Below, piece after piece: positions 1 to 7,571 of a stretch of 64,000 nt of DNA. The stretch lies in the NCBI GenBank assembly GCA_003160215.1, contig PLQW01000276.1:1-64000 (forward strand). Reading direction: 5' to 3'. The stretch comes from Acidobacteriaceae bacterium (lineage in GTDB: Bacteria > Acidobacteriota > Terriglobia > Terriglobales > Acidobacteriaceae). The position numbers and the translations under genes are program-made. Position 1 is the first letter of the stretch. Each line of letters begins with the position of its first letter. Below the pieces are notes generated by a model that ran no database searches, was not told the DNA's origin, and saw nothing but the letters and a program-made list of their open reading frames with translations.

Positions 1-10
1 TAGCAGGCCG

Positions 11-77
11 CTGACAAAAGCGACGTTCGGGTAGTGCGGACCTTTAGGTCCGCGTTCAGACCGTTTGTTTTTGTCAG
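11..77. repeat. Nested palindromic intergenic element
   Basis: CTGACAAAA at 11-19 is the exact reverse complement of TTTTGTCAG at 69-77. Inside lies a second hairpin, GCGGACC (36-42) with GGTCCGC (47-53). A separate hairpin follows, GTCGGCT (83-89) with AGCCGAC (92-98). No gene is visible from 1 to about 200. The element could terminate transcription of a gene left of the window, because a T-rich stretch (64-72) lies in the second arm, or it could be a dispersed repeat. Confidence 0.5.
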
Positions 78-201
78 TTGAAGTCGGCTTCAGCCGACGG
101 CAGTCTCGGTTTTCGGGCCTTTCCGGCGGCCTCTTCAATCCCTGTTTGCCGATGAGCATTTTCCTTTTCTGACTGCAGCTTTCCGCCGTCTGTCTCATCT
201 A

Positions 202-338
202 TAATCGCTACTACTGTTTCCGACCTCCGTGCCTAACGGAATACCCAAGGCTGCGGCGGCGGTGTTCCGCGGATTTTGCGGAACCGAGGGTGTGAAGGGA
301 AACGTTCACGCCTCCCGTGCTTGGAAAGGAAACGATTA
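202..338 (+). promoter_or_regulatory. Moco-type riboswitch upstream of moaA
   Basis: A highly structured leader lies about 90 nt before moaA. The closing stem is TAATCG (202-207) with CGATTA (333-338), continued by TTTCC (217-221) with GGAAA (328-332). Inside are GCC (231-233) with GGC (249-251), a perfect 7-bp hairpin GTTCCGC (264-270) / GCGGAAC (278-284), and GTGAA (292-296) / TTCAC (305-309). The layout and conserved blocks (CCTCCGTGCC, ACGGAATACC, GGAACCGAGGGTG, CCTCCCGT) resemble from memory the molybdenum cofactor (Moco) RNA motif found before Moco synthesis genes. Expected role: cofactor-dependent repression of moaA. The family match is from recall, but the pairing is seen directly. 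Confidence 0.78.
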
Positions 339-428
339 GCAGCGCTGTGCCTTCCTGCGCGCTGGGTCTGTCCCTTCCTTGCACATTACAGGTTTTAGCT
401 GAAAGCTGACGGCTGAGAGCTGACTGCT

Positions 429-1418
429 GTGTTTCTCACCGACAAATTCGGACGGCGCATCAGCGACCTGCGGATCTCCATCACCGATCGCTGCAACTAC
501 AAGTGCGTCTATTGCCGCTCGGGCACCGACGGGCCACAATTTTCCGAGATGCCCATTGCCGACTACGTGCGCATCGCGCGCATCTTTGTCGGGCTCGGAA
601 TCACGAAAGTCCGTCTCACTGGCGGCGAGCCGCTGTTGCGCAGAGGTCTCGTGGAAATGGTCCGCCAACTCGGCCGCATGCGTACTCTTGAAGGCGGCCC
701 GCTGGACATCGCCATCACGACCAATGGACATTTGCTGGCCGAGATGGCGCAACCGCTTGCCGATGCCGGTCTGACGCGGGTGACGGTTTCGATGGACGCC
801 GTGGACGCAGGAGAATTCGCACGCATCACGCGCGTGCCCAACGGCTACGAACGTGTGCTGGCCGGAATCCGCGCCGCGCAACGCGCCGGACTGGACCCAG
901 TCAAGATCAATTGCGTGTTGTTGCGCGGTTTCAACGACGACCAAATCACCGCCTTCGGCCGCTTCGCACGGGAGGAAGGCGTCGCCGTCCGCTTCATCGA
1001 ATTCATGCCGCTGGAAGAAGGCCGCGTCTGGTCTCCGGAGATCGTCGTGACCCTCGACGAGATCGTGCGCCGCATGGCCCTGTTCATGCCGCTGCGCGAA
1101 GTTGGCCACGCGCGCAGCGAGACCGCCCGCCGCTATGTCTTCGAGGACGGCATCGGCGAGATCGGGATCATCGCACCGGTTTCGCGTCCGTTTTGCGGCC
1201 ATTGCAGCCGCATTCGGCTTACCTCGGACGGCAAGATTCGCACCTGCCTGTTCTCGGTCCGCGAACACGACCTGGCTGGCTTGATGGCGCGGGGAGCCAG
1301 CGACGAAGACATGGTCGAGTTCATCCTTGACGCCGTCGAGCACAAGGAGGAGCGCCACCACATCGGCGAACCCGGCTTCGTGCCGGCGTCGAGGACGATG
1401 GTGCATATCGGGGGGTAG
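429..1418 (+). CDS. moaA: GTP 3',8-cyclase MoaA
   Basis: Radical SAM enzyme for the first step of molybdenum cofactor synthesis: it converts GTP to 3',8-cyclo-7,8-dihydro-GTP, which MoaC then uses. The protein is 329 aa, normal for MoaA. The N-terminal SAM cluster motif CxxxCxxC is seen in TDRCNYKCVYC (about residues 19-29). GGEP follows at about 65, and the C-terminal second 4Fe-4S cluster cysteines are in FCGHCSRIRLTSDGKIRTC. The C-terminal GG tail that is characteristic of MoaA is present (HIGG). The start is a GTG at 429 with no clear Shine-Dalgarno sequence, consistent with control by the upstream RNA element. No other moa gene is in the window. Confidence 0.95.
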   Translation: MFLTDKFGRRISDLRISITDRCNYKCVYCRSGTDGPQFSEMPIADYVRIARIFVGLGITKVRLTGGEPLLRRGLVEMVRQLGRMRTLEGGPLDIAITTNGHLLAEMAQPLADAGLTRVTVSMDAVDAGEFARITRVPNGYERVLAGIRAAQRAGLDPVKINCVLLRGFNDDQITAFGRFAREEGVAVRFIEFMPLEEGRVWSPEIVVTLDEIVRRMALFMPLREVGHARSETARRYVFEDGIGEIGIIAPVSRPFCGHCSRIRLTSDGKIRTCLFSVREHDLAGLMARGASDEDMVEFILDAVEHKEERHHIGEPGFVPASRTMVHIGG

Positions 1419-1450
1419 CTATCAGCTATCAGCCGGATTCCGATTGCAGA

Positions 1451-1650
1451 TCAGTCAGTCTCGCCTTTTCGCCCGGGTGCAATCCCAAGCCTTACCATCA
1501 TGGAATCGAGTGTCGTAGGTTTCAGACCCAGGATCTCAGCGGCCCCGTTTTTTCCTCGGACACGCCATCCCGTCATTTCCAGCACATCGCGTACGTGCCC
1601 GCGCTCAGCATCCATGAGGAGCAGACTGGAAGCTGCGTCGTTGAAAGCTG
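1451..1650 (-). pseudogene. Remnant of sigma-54 activator C-terminal Fis-type HTH
   Basis: Read on the minus strand in the frame ending at the stop codon at 1451-1453, the sequence encodes about 55 residues containing ERGHVRDVLEMTGW, GKNGAAEILGLKPTTL and MVRLGI. This is the usual Fis-type helix-turn-helix tail of FhlA/NtrC-like sigma-54-dependent activators. The AAA+ and sensor domains are absent; upstream the frame has no recognisable homology and no good start. It is therefore an isolated 3' fragment of a lost regulator. The rest of 1419-1877 shows nothing else recognisable. Confidence 0.65.
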
Positions 1651-1877
1651 ATCCAGCGCCGACAAAAGTGCACAGACATCCAATTCACCCGATCCGGGTT
1701 CTCGAAGCTGCTGGAATTCAAGCCCAACGGCAACTCGGGCTGCGGCAAGTCCATTCATACTTGGAGTTGGCGCAGGGTTAGCAGGATTTGGTGACCATTT
1801 CCATGTTCTCCACGTCTAATGGCATGAGAACTCCCAGTGAATCCCCTCACAATTCAGTCGCAGAGTTGCGCCGACTG

Positions 1878-1883
1878 TATAAT
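1878..1883 (+). promoter_or_regulatory. Putative -10 box for htrA
   Basis: A perfect TATAAT lies 33 nt before the chosen ATG of the HtrA gene. No convincing -35 element is seen at the usual spacing. A strong Shine-Dalgarno sequence (CCGGAGGAC) follows at about 1901-1910. Confidence 0.5.
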
Positions 1884-1915
1884 TTACATTTGGCTTGTTA
1901 GCCGGAGGACAGTTG

Positions 1916-3544
1916 ATGGATCTGCAAGTTTCAGGTTTCAGGCAAAAGTTTAAGGCCAATCGCTTTGCCTCAACCTTGGTGGTCCTGGCGACCCTGACGC
2001 TAGGCATTCTGATTGGCACGGTTGTCTCTGGAGGCGTGAAGGGCAAGGAGAAGAATCCCTCCGCCGACGCGACTCCGCTGCAGGTTCCCTCGCCGGTGCA
2101 GTTGTCGAACCAGTTTTCCCAGATCGCTCGCCAGATGGAGCCATCGGTGGTCAACATCAGCACCGAAACGTCGATCAAGAACCCGCACCGCGGGCGTCAT
2201 GGCATGCCCCCCGGCGACGATGGACAAGGACAGGGACCGGGCGGTGGTGACGAAGACAGCCCGTTCCAGGATTTCTTCAACCGCTTTTTTGGCGGACAGG
2301 GTGGGCAAGGTGGCCAGGGCAGTCCTGACCAGGGTCAGGGTCCCGACGACCTTCGCGAACGTTCCCTGGGTTCCGGCGTCATCGTCGATTCCAAGGGCTA
2401 CATCGTTACCAACAATCACGTGGTCGAAAAAGCCGACCGAATCCGCGTCAAGCTCATGGACGATCCCGCGACCGTGACCTACGACGCCACCGTGATCGGG
2501 GTTGACAAGGAAACCGATCTCGCGGTCATCAAGATTGATGCCAAGAAGCCGTTGCCCGCCGCGAAGCTTGGCAATTCTGACGGCATGGCGGTCGGCGACT
2601 GGGTGCTTGCGGTGGGAAGCCCATTCGGTCTCGATGAGACGGTCACCGCCGGCATCGTTTCCGCCAAGGGCCGCAATATCGTTCCCAACCGGCAGTTTGA
2701 GTCGTTCATCCAAACCGACGCTGCCATCAATCCCGGCAACTCGGGCGGTCCGCTGGTGAACATGGCCGGTGAAGTGATCGGGATCAACACGGCCATCTAC
2801 ACCAGTGGCGGAGGATACCAGGGCGTCGGCTTCGCGATGCCGTCCAATACCGTGGTGCAGGTTTACAACCAGCTCATCGGACCGGAGCACAAAGTTTCGC
2901 GCGGTTCGATTGGAGTGGAGTTCAATGCCGTCCCGAATCCGGCAGTCGCCCGCGTCTATGGAGTCACGAGTGGCGTCACCATCGCTCACGTTACGCCCAA
3001 CGGTCCGGCCGACAAGGCTGGCCTGAAGACGGGCGACACCATCGTTTCCGTCAACGGCAAGCAAGTGAAGACGGGCGATGAACTGGTGGCGGAGATTTCC
3101 TCTATCAAGCCGGGAAGCACGGCCAAGGTGGGCTATGTCCGCAATGGCAAGACCTCTGCTACCGACGTCACCATTGCTGACCGTTCCAAGCTCTTTGCCG
3201 CCCGTTTGGGCGATCAGGAGGAGGGCGGCGAGCAGGCCCAGCCACAGGAAAGTAAGTTCGGCATCAACGTTCGCAGCATCACGCCGGACATGGCCAACCG
3301 CTACCAATTGCCGAATACCAAGGGTGTCATTGTGCAGGACTTGAAGCCAGACGGCTTCGGCGACACCGTTGGATTGAGCCGCGGCGATATTATCCTGGAG
3401 ATCAATAAGCAGCCGGTAGGCGGCGAAGACGATTTCCAGAAGATCCAGTCGCAGGCGAAGAGCGGCCAGGACGTCGTGTTCCTGGTTCGTCCGCGCGGCA
3501 TTCGAGACAATACCACCGTCTTCATGGGAGGGACCCTGCAATAA
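1916..3544 (+). CDS. HtrA/Do-like periplasmic serine protease
   Basis: DegP/DegQ/MucD-type envelope quality-control protease, 542 aa. An N-terminal hydrophobic anchor (about residues 20-40) is followed by a Gly/Gln-rich low-complexity linker. The trypsin-like domain has its triad visible: His168 in TNNHVV, Asp201 in ETDLAVIK and Ser276 in NPGNSGGP. Two C-terminal PDZ domains follow (about 320-420 and 445-535). ATG 1916 is preferred over the upstream TTG at 1895 because it has a good Shine-Dalgarno sequence (GGAGG) at the right distance. It probably degrades or refolds misfolded exported proteins. It appears monocistronic. Confidence 0.93.
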   Translation: MDLQVSGFRQKFKANRFASTLVVLATLTLGILIGTVVSGGVKGKEKNPSADATPLQVPSPVQLSNQFSQIARQMEPSVVNISTETSIKNPHRGRHGMPPGDDGQGQGPGGGDEDSPFQDFFNRFFGGQGGQGGQGSPDQGQGPDDLRERSLGSGVIVDSKGYIVTNNHVVEKADRIRVKLMDDPATVTYDATVIGVDKETDLAVIKIDAKKPLPAAKLGNSDGMAVGDWVLAVGSPFGLDETVTAGIVSAKGRNIVPNRQFESFIQTDAAINPGNSGGPLVNMAGEVIGINTAIYTSGGGYQGVGFAMPSNTVVQVYNQLIGPEHKVSRGSIGVEFNAVPNPAVARVYGVTSGVTIAHVTPNGPADKAGLKTGDTIVSVNGKQVKTGDELVAEISSIKPGSTAKVGYVRNGKTSATDVTIADRSKLFAARLGDQEEGGEQAQPQESKFGINVRSITPDMANRYQLPNTKGVIVQDLKPDGFGDTVGLSRGDIILEINKQPVGGEDDFQKIQSQAKSGQDVVFLVRPRGIRDNTTVFMGGTLQ

Positions 3545-3746
3545 CTAACAGGTACCTCGATTGACGTAGACTGTTTACAAGTAAGCGAACAAATCAGCGG
3601 CACTGGCGCATCGGACTAAATGAGGTCCAATGCCGCTGCTGTTTCATTTTGGGATTCGGGCCTCTTTTTCTTGTTCCCCAGAGGTTAAAGCTTCATTACA
3701 ATGGAACCGCATTTGGGAATTCATATATTTTTCTCTGAGGTGGTCG

Positions 3747-4235
3747 TTGCCTATCGGAAATCGTAAATCTCAAGTCGCCAGCATTCTTCTCGCGCTGTTG
3801 CTGATGGCCGGCGTGGCTTCGGCGACTGCAACAGCCAAGCCAAAAACCAAGCACGCACAACTCACCAAGACACATTCATCCTCCCATCATGCTTCGGGCA
3901 AATCCAACAAGAAGAGTGCTGCGCGTCCCCACGGGCAACGCGGGATCGACGAACAACGCACCTTGGAGATCCAGAACGCCCTCATTCACGAGCATTACCT
4001 TAGCGGTGGGCCTTCCGGCACTTGGGACGAGGCTACCCGCGACGCCATGATCCGCTACCAGGCGGCCAACGGCTGGCAGACCAAGCTCACACCCGATTCC
4101 CGGGCGCTGATCAAACTGGGTCTGGGGCCCGATCATAAAGGCCTGTTGAATCCCGAGACAGCGAATATTCCTTCGCCGCATGAACTCGGTGTGGACAGCG
4201 GAACGCAGCCCGGAGGCTCGACCGACCAGGAGTAA
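3747..4235 (+). CDS. Secreted peptidoglycan-binding-like protein
   Basis: About 162 aa. I chose a TTG start at 3747, preceded by GAGGTGG, because a normal signal peptide follows (ASILLALLLMAGVASA). The frame stays open upstream to an ATG at 3630, but that extension does not look like a protein start. After a Lys/Ser/His-rich linker comes a small helical domain (about residues 65-125) resembling PG_binding_1: an opening helix at EIQNALIHEHYL, a loop GGPSGTWDEATRDAM and RYQAANGW. It probably binds cell wall; no catalytic domain is visible. A strong terminator follows directly. Confidence 0.7.
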   Translation: MPIGNRKSQVASILLALLLMAGVASATATAKPKTKHAQLTKTHSSSHHASGKSNKKSAARPHGQRGIDEQRTLEIQNALIHEHYLSGGPSGTWDEATRDAMIRYQAANGWQTKLTPDSRALIKLGLGPDHKGLLNPETANIPSPHELGVDSGTQPGGSTDQE

Positions 4236-4260
4236 CTTGAATTTCTTCCAGTCCAAGCAA

Positions 4261-4284
4261 GGCGCGGCACAACCCGCGCCTTTT
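4261..4284 (+). terminator. Rho-independent terminator
   Basis: GGCGCGG (4261-4267) pairs with CCGCGCC (4274-4280) and is followed by TTTT. It lies 25 nt after the stop of the peptidoglycan-binding-like gene. Confidence 0.8.
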
Positions 4285-4334
4285 CTGCTCTCAGGCCGAG
4301 GTTTTGAGATGCGAGCATGTTATAGTTGTCAACG

Positions 4335-4353
4335 AGTATTACTGAGTAACACT
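4335..4353 (+). promoter_or_regulatory. Candidate operator of the RHH antitoxin
   Basis: Two 9-mers, AGTATTACT (4335-4343) and AGTAACACT (4345-4353), lie in tandem with a 10-bp period just before the antitoxin start. The first is itself a palindrome around its centre. Ribbon-helix-helix antitoxins often bind short repeated sites in their own promoters. This is inference from position and pattern. Confidence 0.35.
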
Positions 4354-4372
4354 TGTGAGAACTACGCAGACC

Positions 4373-4669
4373 ATGACAATTTCGTTGCCGCCAGCCCTGC
4401 TGCAACGGTTTGAGGAAGTCCGGAAGGCAGAATCCCGCACTCGCTCCGAATTGGTTCGTGAGGCGCTGCGAGCCTATTTTGAGGGCCGCTATCCCGCGGT
4501 ACGGGCGACCAAGGCCGAAATCGCAGCGCTTCGCCGTGGCCGGCTGGCTTTTCGTCGGGGTGAAACCCTTTCCCTGGGACAGTTTCTGAATGAGTTGGAA
4601 CCTGCAGCTAACCGGTCCCGCGCAAAAAGACTTTCGAAAGCTATCCCAAAAAGAGCAGCCTCGAGTTAG
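4373..4669 (+). CDS. Ribbon-helix-helix (CopG-like) antitoxin
   Basis: About 98 aa from ATG 4373; a GTG at 4355 would add six residues. The N-terminus MTISLPPALLQRFEEV, followed by SRTRSELVREALRAYF, is a typical RHH DNA-binding fold: a short strand and then two helices. The C-terminal part probably wraps the toxin. It overlaps the toxin gene by 80 nt, longer than usual for such pairs, which implies tight translational coupling. It should neutralise the RelE/ParE-type toxin and repress the operon. Confidence 0.8.
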   Translation: MTISLPPALLQRFEEVRKAESRTRSELVREALRAYFEGRYPAVRATKAEIAALRRGRLAFRRGETLSLGQFLNELEPAANRSRAKRLSKAIPKRAASS

Positions 4670-4847
4670 GGCCGCACTCCTGGCGATGCAGGAAGATCCT
4701 TTTGCCGGCGATATCAAGCGTCTCAAAGGTGAATCCACCGCCTGGCGACGGCGGGTTGGGCAGTATCGCATCATCTATGATCTATATCTCCAAGAGCACC
4801 TGATTGTGGTAGCCGGAATCTTGCGTCGCACCTCGACAACGTACTGA
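4590..4847 (+). CDS. RelE/ParE-family toxin
   Basis: 85 aa, the standard size. The sequence shows the RelE-superfamily pattern: GPAQKDFRKLSQKEQ, then IKRLKGESTAWRRRVGQYRIIYDL, and a C-terminal strand VVAGILRR. The basic R-x-G-x-YRIIY block carries the residues used in RelE-like ribosome-dependent mRNA cleavage. The start ATG lies inside the antitoxin frame. It may be RelE-like (RNase) or ParE-like (gyrase); the sequence does not decide between them. Confidence 0.82.
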   Translation: MSWNLQLTGPAQKDFRKLSQKEQPRVRAALLAMQEDPFAGDIKRLKGESTAWRRRVGQYRIIYDLYLQEHLIVVAGILRRTSTTY

Positions 4848-4959
4848 ACTGCGCGCGATGGCGAATTGAGCCACTTCTGAAGATTTCAATACAGCTAATT
4901 GCTCACCGCCTTGTGCTAATCTCCATTCTTCGAACTTCAGCAGTACCAGAAGAGGGGCT

Positions 4960-5328
4960 ATGAGCCAGCAAGAGCACAACTTCCAAATGGACTACATCGA
5001 ATTTCCGGCAACCGACATTGAAGGGACCAAGCGCTTCTACCACCAGGTTCTTGGTTGGGAATTCAAGGATTGGGGCCCGGGATACACCAGTTTCCACGAC
5101 GGCCGGCTCGCCGGCGGCTTCAACAGCGAGTCCCAACCGGCCGGAGCCGATGGCGCAAAGACGCGCGGCGTGCTGGTGGTCCTCTACGCGACTTCTCTGG
5201 ACGACACCTACCGCAAGGTGAAGGCAGCGGGCGGCAGGATCGTCCGCGAAATCTTCGAGTTTCCCGGCGGCAAGCGCTTCCACTTTGCCGATCCCAACGG
5301 CAACGAGTTGGCGGTCTGGAGCGAATAA
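4960..5328 (+). CDS. VOC-family (glyoxalase/bleomycin resistance-like) protein
   Basis: 122 aa, a single vicinal-oxygen-chelate module of paired beta-alpha-beta-beta-beta units. DYIEFPATDIEGTKRFYHQVLGWEF gives the typical start of the fold, shown here only as the repeat unit DIEGTKRFYHQVLGW. FADPNGNELAVW is the typical end of the second half. The Shine-Dalgarno sequence GAGGGG precedes the ATG closely. The substrate is unknown; members include metal-dependent lyases and dioxygenases as well as non-catalytic binding proteins. Confidence 0.85.
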   Translation: MSQQEHNFQMDYIEFPATDIEGTKRFYHQVLGWEFKDWGPGYTSFHDGRLAGGFNSESQPAGADGAKTRGVLVVLYATSLDDTYRKVKAAGGRIVREIFEFPGGKRFHFADPNGNELAVWSE

Positions 5329-5471
5329 CCACTGGCAGGCTTGGTGCTACTGGTTTTGCGAGCATTTGGTCGATAACAACAGAATTCAGGATCGGCCATT
5401 CAGTCATTAGGGAAGAGTTCTTGGGATTGCTTTGCGAAGAGCGAATAGCGAATAGCGAAAAGCGACCGCGC

Positions 5472-6812
5472 GTGAACACCAAACTCAATTCCTTGCTGGT
5501 GAAGAGCATCGCAGTCGGCGCGCTTGGCGGCTTGCTCTTCGGGTTCGACACCGCTGTCATTGCCGGCACCACGCAACAGCTCAACCTGGTTTTCAGCCTG
5601 ACCCCGAAAGAGCTGGGCTTCACCGTATCGATCGCGCTCCTGGGAACGATCATTGGGGCCATGTTCTCGGGCGTTCTGGGCGATCGATTAGGCGGGCGCG
5701 AGAGCCTGCGCATCCTGGCGGGGTTCTACATCATTTCCGCTCTCGGCTGCGCCTTCGCGTGGAACTGGCCATCGCTGCTCATCTTCCGTTTTATCGGCGG
5801 ACTGGGCATTGGCGGCTCTTCGGTGCTGGGGCCGGTGTACATCGCCGAGATCGCTCCCGCGCGTTGGCGCGGGCTGCTGGTGGGTTCGTTCCAAATCAAC
5901 ATCGTGATCGGAATCATGGTCGCCTATCTCAGCAACTATTTGATCGGGCTGGCCGGCTTTGGCGTGAACGAATGGCGATGGCAGCTTGGCATCGCCGCCG
6001 CTCCGGCCATCCTGTTCCTGATCATGCTGTTCGGCATTCCGCGGAGCGCGCGCTGGCTGGTTACGCAATATCGCATTCCCGAGGCGCGCCAGGTGCTGGA
6101 GAAGCTGGGGTCGGATGATCCTCAAGGAGAACTCGACGAGATCGTCGCCTCCATTCATGTTGAAGACGCGCCTCACTCCGAACCGCTCTTCCAGCGCAAG
6201 TATTGGCTTCCGATCTATCTCGCGTTTACCGTCGCAGCCTTCAACCAACTGGCCGGAATCAATGCCATCCTGTATTACCTGAACTACATTTTCGCCATGG
6301 CCGGGTTCAGCAAGGTCTCGGGCGATCTTCAGGCGGTCGCGGTGGGCGCGATGAACCTGCTGGCCACGCTGTTGGGCATGTCACTCATCGACAAGTTGGG
6401 CCGCAAGACCCTGCTGCTAATCGGCGGTTTCGGGATGACATTCTGTTTGAGCGGCGTGGCCACCGTGTTCTTTACCCACCGGCACCAGGACCTGCTAGTT
6501 TGGCTTCTTGTCGCCTATATCGCTTTCTTTGCGATTTCGCAGGGCGCGGTCATCTGGGTGTACATCAGCGAAGTGTTTCCCAACCGCGTTCGCTCGAAGG
6601 GACAGAGCCTGGGCAGCTCGACCCACTGGATCATGAACTTCGCCATCTCGCTGGTCTTTCCCTATTTCGCGGTCCGCTTCGGCGGAGGATATCCCTTCGT
6701 ATTCTTTGCCGCGATGATGGCCCTGATGTTCTTCGTCGTGCTGTTCACCTTCCCCGAGACCAAAGGCGTGACCTTGGAACAGATCCAGCATAAGCTGGGG
6801 ATTGAGTATTAG
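5472..6812 (+). CDS. Sugar porter, major facilitator superfamily
   Basis: 446 aa, 12 predicted membrane helices, XylE/GalP-like. Family signatures seen: GGLLFGFDTAVIAG in helix 1, GDRLGGR in the 2-3 loop, RFIGGLGIGGSS, the AEIAPARWRG motif, NQLAGINAILYY in helix 7, DKLGRKTLL, SEVFPNRVRSKG and the C-terminal FPETKG. A GTG at 5472 is chosen because the sugar-porter N-terminus begins there; the open frame continues upstream into the VOC gene but is not homologous. It probably imports a monosaccharide by proton symport. The PESPR motif is altered to PRSAR. Confidence 0.88.
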   Translation: MNTKLNSLLVKSIAVGALGGLLFGFDTAVIAGTTQQLNLVFSLTPKELGFTVSIALLGTIIGAMFSGVLGDRLGGRESLRILAGFYIISALGCAFAWNWPSLLIFRFIGGLGIGGSSVLGPVYIAEIAPARWRGLLVGSFQINIVIGIMVAYLSNYLIGLAGFGVNEWRWQLGIAAAPAILFLIMLFGIPRSARWLVTQYRIPEARQVLEKLGSDDPQGELDEIVASIHVEDAPHSEPLFQRKYWLPIYLAFTVAAFNQLAGINAILYYLNYIFAMAGFSKVSGDLQAVAVGAMNLLATLLGMSLIDKLGRKTLLLIGGFGMTFCLSGVATVFFTHRHQDLLVWLLVAYIAFFAISQGAVIWVYISEVFPNRVRSKGQSLGSSTHWIMNFAISLVFPYFAVRFGGGYPFVFFAAMMALMFFVVLFTFPETKGVTLEQIQHKLGIEY

Positions 6813-6873
6813 TGGCTAGTGGTTGGTGGTTTGTGGTGTGACCACAGTCAGCAGAGGATAGTGAGATGTTAAG

Positions 6874-7149
6874 ATGTCGCTCAGGATCGAAGCCATGAGC
6901 GAAGCGGAATTGAATTTTGGCGACCGAATCGTGCGCAGCCAGCAAATTTGCGGCGGCGAACCCGTGTTCCAAGGGACGCGCGTTACTTTGCGTACAGTTC
7001 TTGCGAGCGTGGCTGCGGGAGATACCGTCGAAGTGATCCTCGCCGATTTTCCTGGTCTAAAGGCTGCGGACATTCAAGCCGCCATCGCATTTGCAGCGGC
7101 GTCTGCCGAAGAAGATCTACCCGTTCCGGCAGTGCCGCACATCCGATGA
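6874..7149 (+). CDS. DUF433 antitoxin-like protein
   Basis: 91 aa (or 84 aa from an ATG at 6895 with AGGA upstream). The sequence RIVRSQQICGGEPVFQGTRV is the DUF433 signature, a small winged-helix-like protein that typically precedes a PIN-like gene. The last helix and tail end at the ATGA overlap with the next gene. It is predicted to bind DNA and to neutralise the downstream nuclease-like protein. Confidence 0.85.
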   Translation: MSLRIEAMSEAELNFGDRIVRSQQICGGEPVFQGTRVTLRTVLASVAAGDTVEVILADFPGLKAADIQAAIAFAAASAEEDLPVPAVPHIR

Positions 7150-7517
7150 AGATCAAGCTGGATGAGAACCTTCCTCTCCGATTGGCATCCGTCCTAAAGA
7201 ACCTAGGTCATGATGTTTATACGACCCGTGACGAAGGTCTCTCTGGCCACGCGGACCGCGACATTTGGGTGAGAGCACAGGAGGAATCAAGATTCCTGAT
7301 CACTCAAGATTTGGATTTCTCCGATTCCCGAGTTTTTGCCCCCGGATCCCACTGTGGCATTCTCCTTGTCCGACTTCACTCACCGAGCCGAAGAAATCTA
7401 ATCGAGCGCGTCAGCGCTCTGTTTGAGTATGAAAATGTCGATGACTGGGCGACCTGCTTTATTGTCGCGACGGAACGCAAACTTCGCGTCCTGAGACCGC
7501 CGTCTAGGGTTACTTGA
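7146..7517 (+). CDS. DUF5615 PIN-like toxin
   Basis: 123 aa. The start ATG overlaps the previous stop (ATGA at 7146-7149). MKIKLDENLPLRLASVLKN contains the first acidic active-site pair (D5, E6) of PIN-like nucleases; further acidic positions occur in TRDEGLSGHADRDIW and in TQDLDFSD. This matches the Mut7-C/DUF5615 family found beside DUF433. Expected activity: RNA cleavage, held in check by the upstream partner. All the acidic residues are intact. Confidence 0.83.
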   Translation: MKIKLDENLPLRLASVLKNLGHDVYTTRDEGLSGHADRDIWVRAQEESRFLITQDLDFSDSRVFAPGSHCGILLVRLHSPSRRNLIERVSALFEYENVDDWATCFIVATERKLRVLRPPSRVT

Positions 7518-7571
7518 GTTGCTAGATTTATGGCCTGCACGGTAAGCGTTGTTTGAGGAGGCACAGGCTTC

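Noticed and set aside
336-1406. 356-codon open frame antisense to moaA
   Set aside because: It covers the radical-SAM gene and has no homology; the riboswitch also points to the plus strand.
2000-3541. 513-codon open frame antisense to htrA
   Set aside because: GC-rich codon use of htrA keeps the opposite strand open; the sense protein has a complete catalytic triad and PDZ domains, and the antisense product shows no motif.
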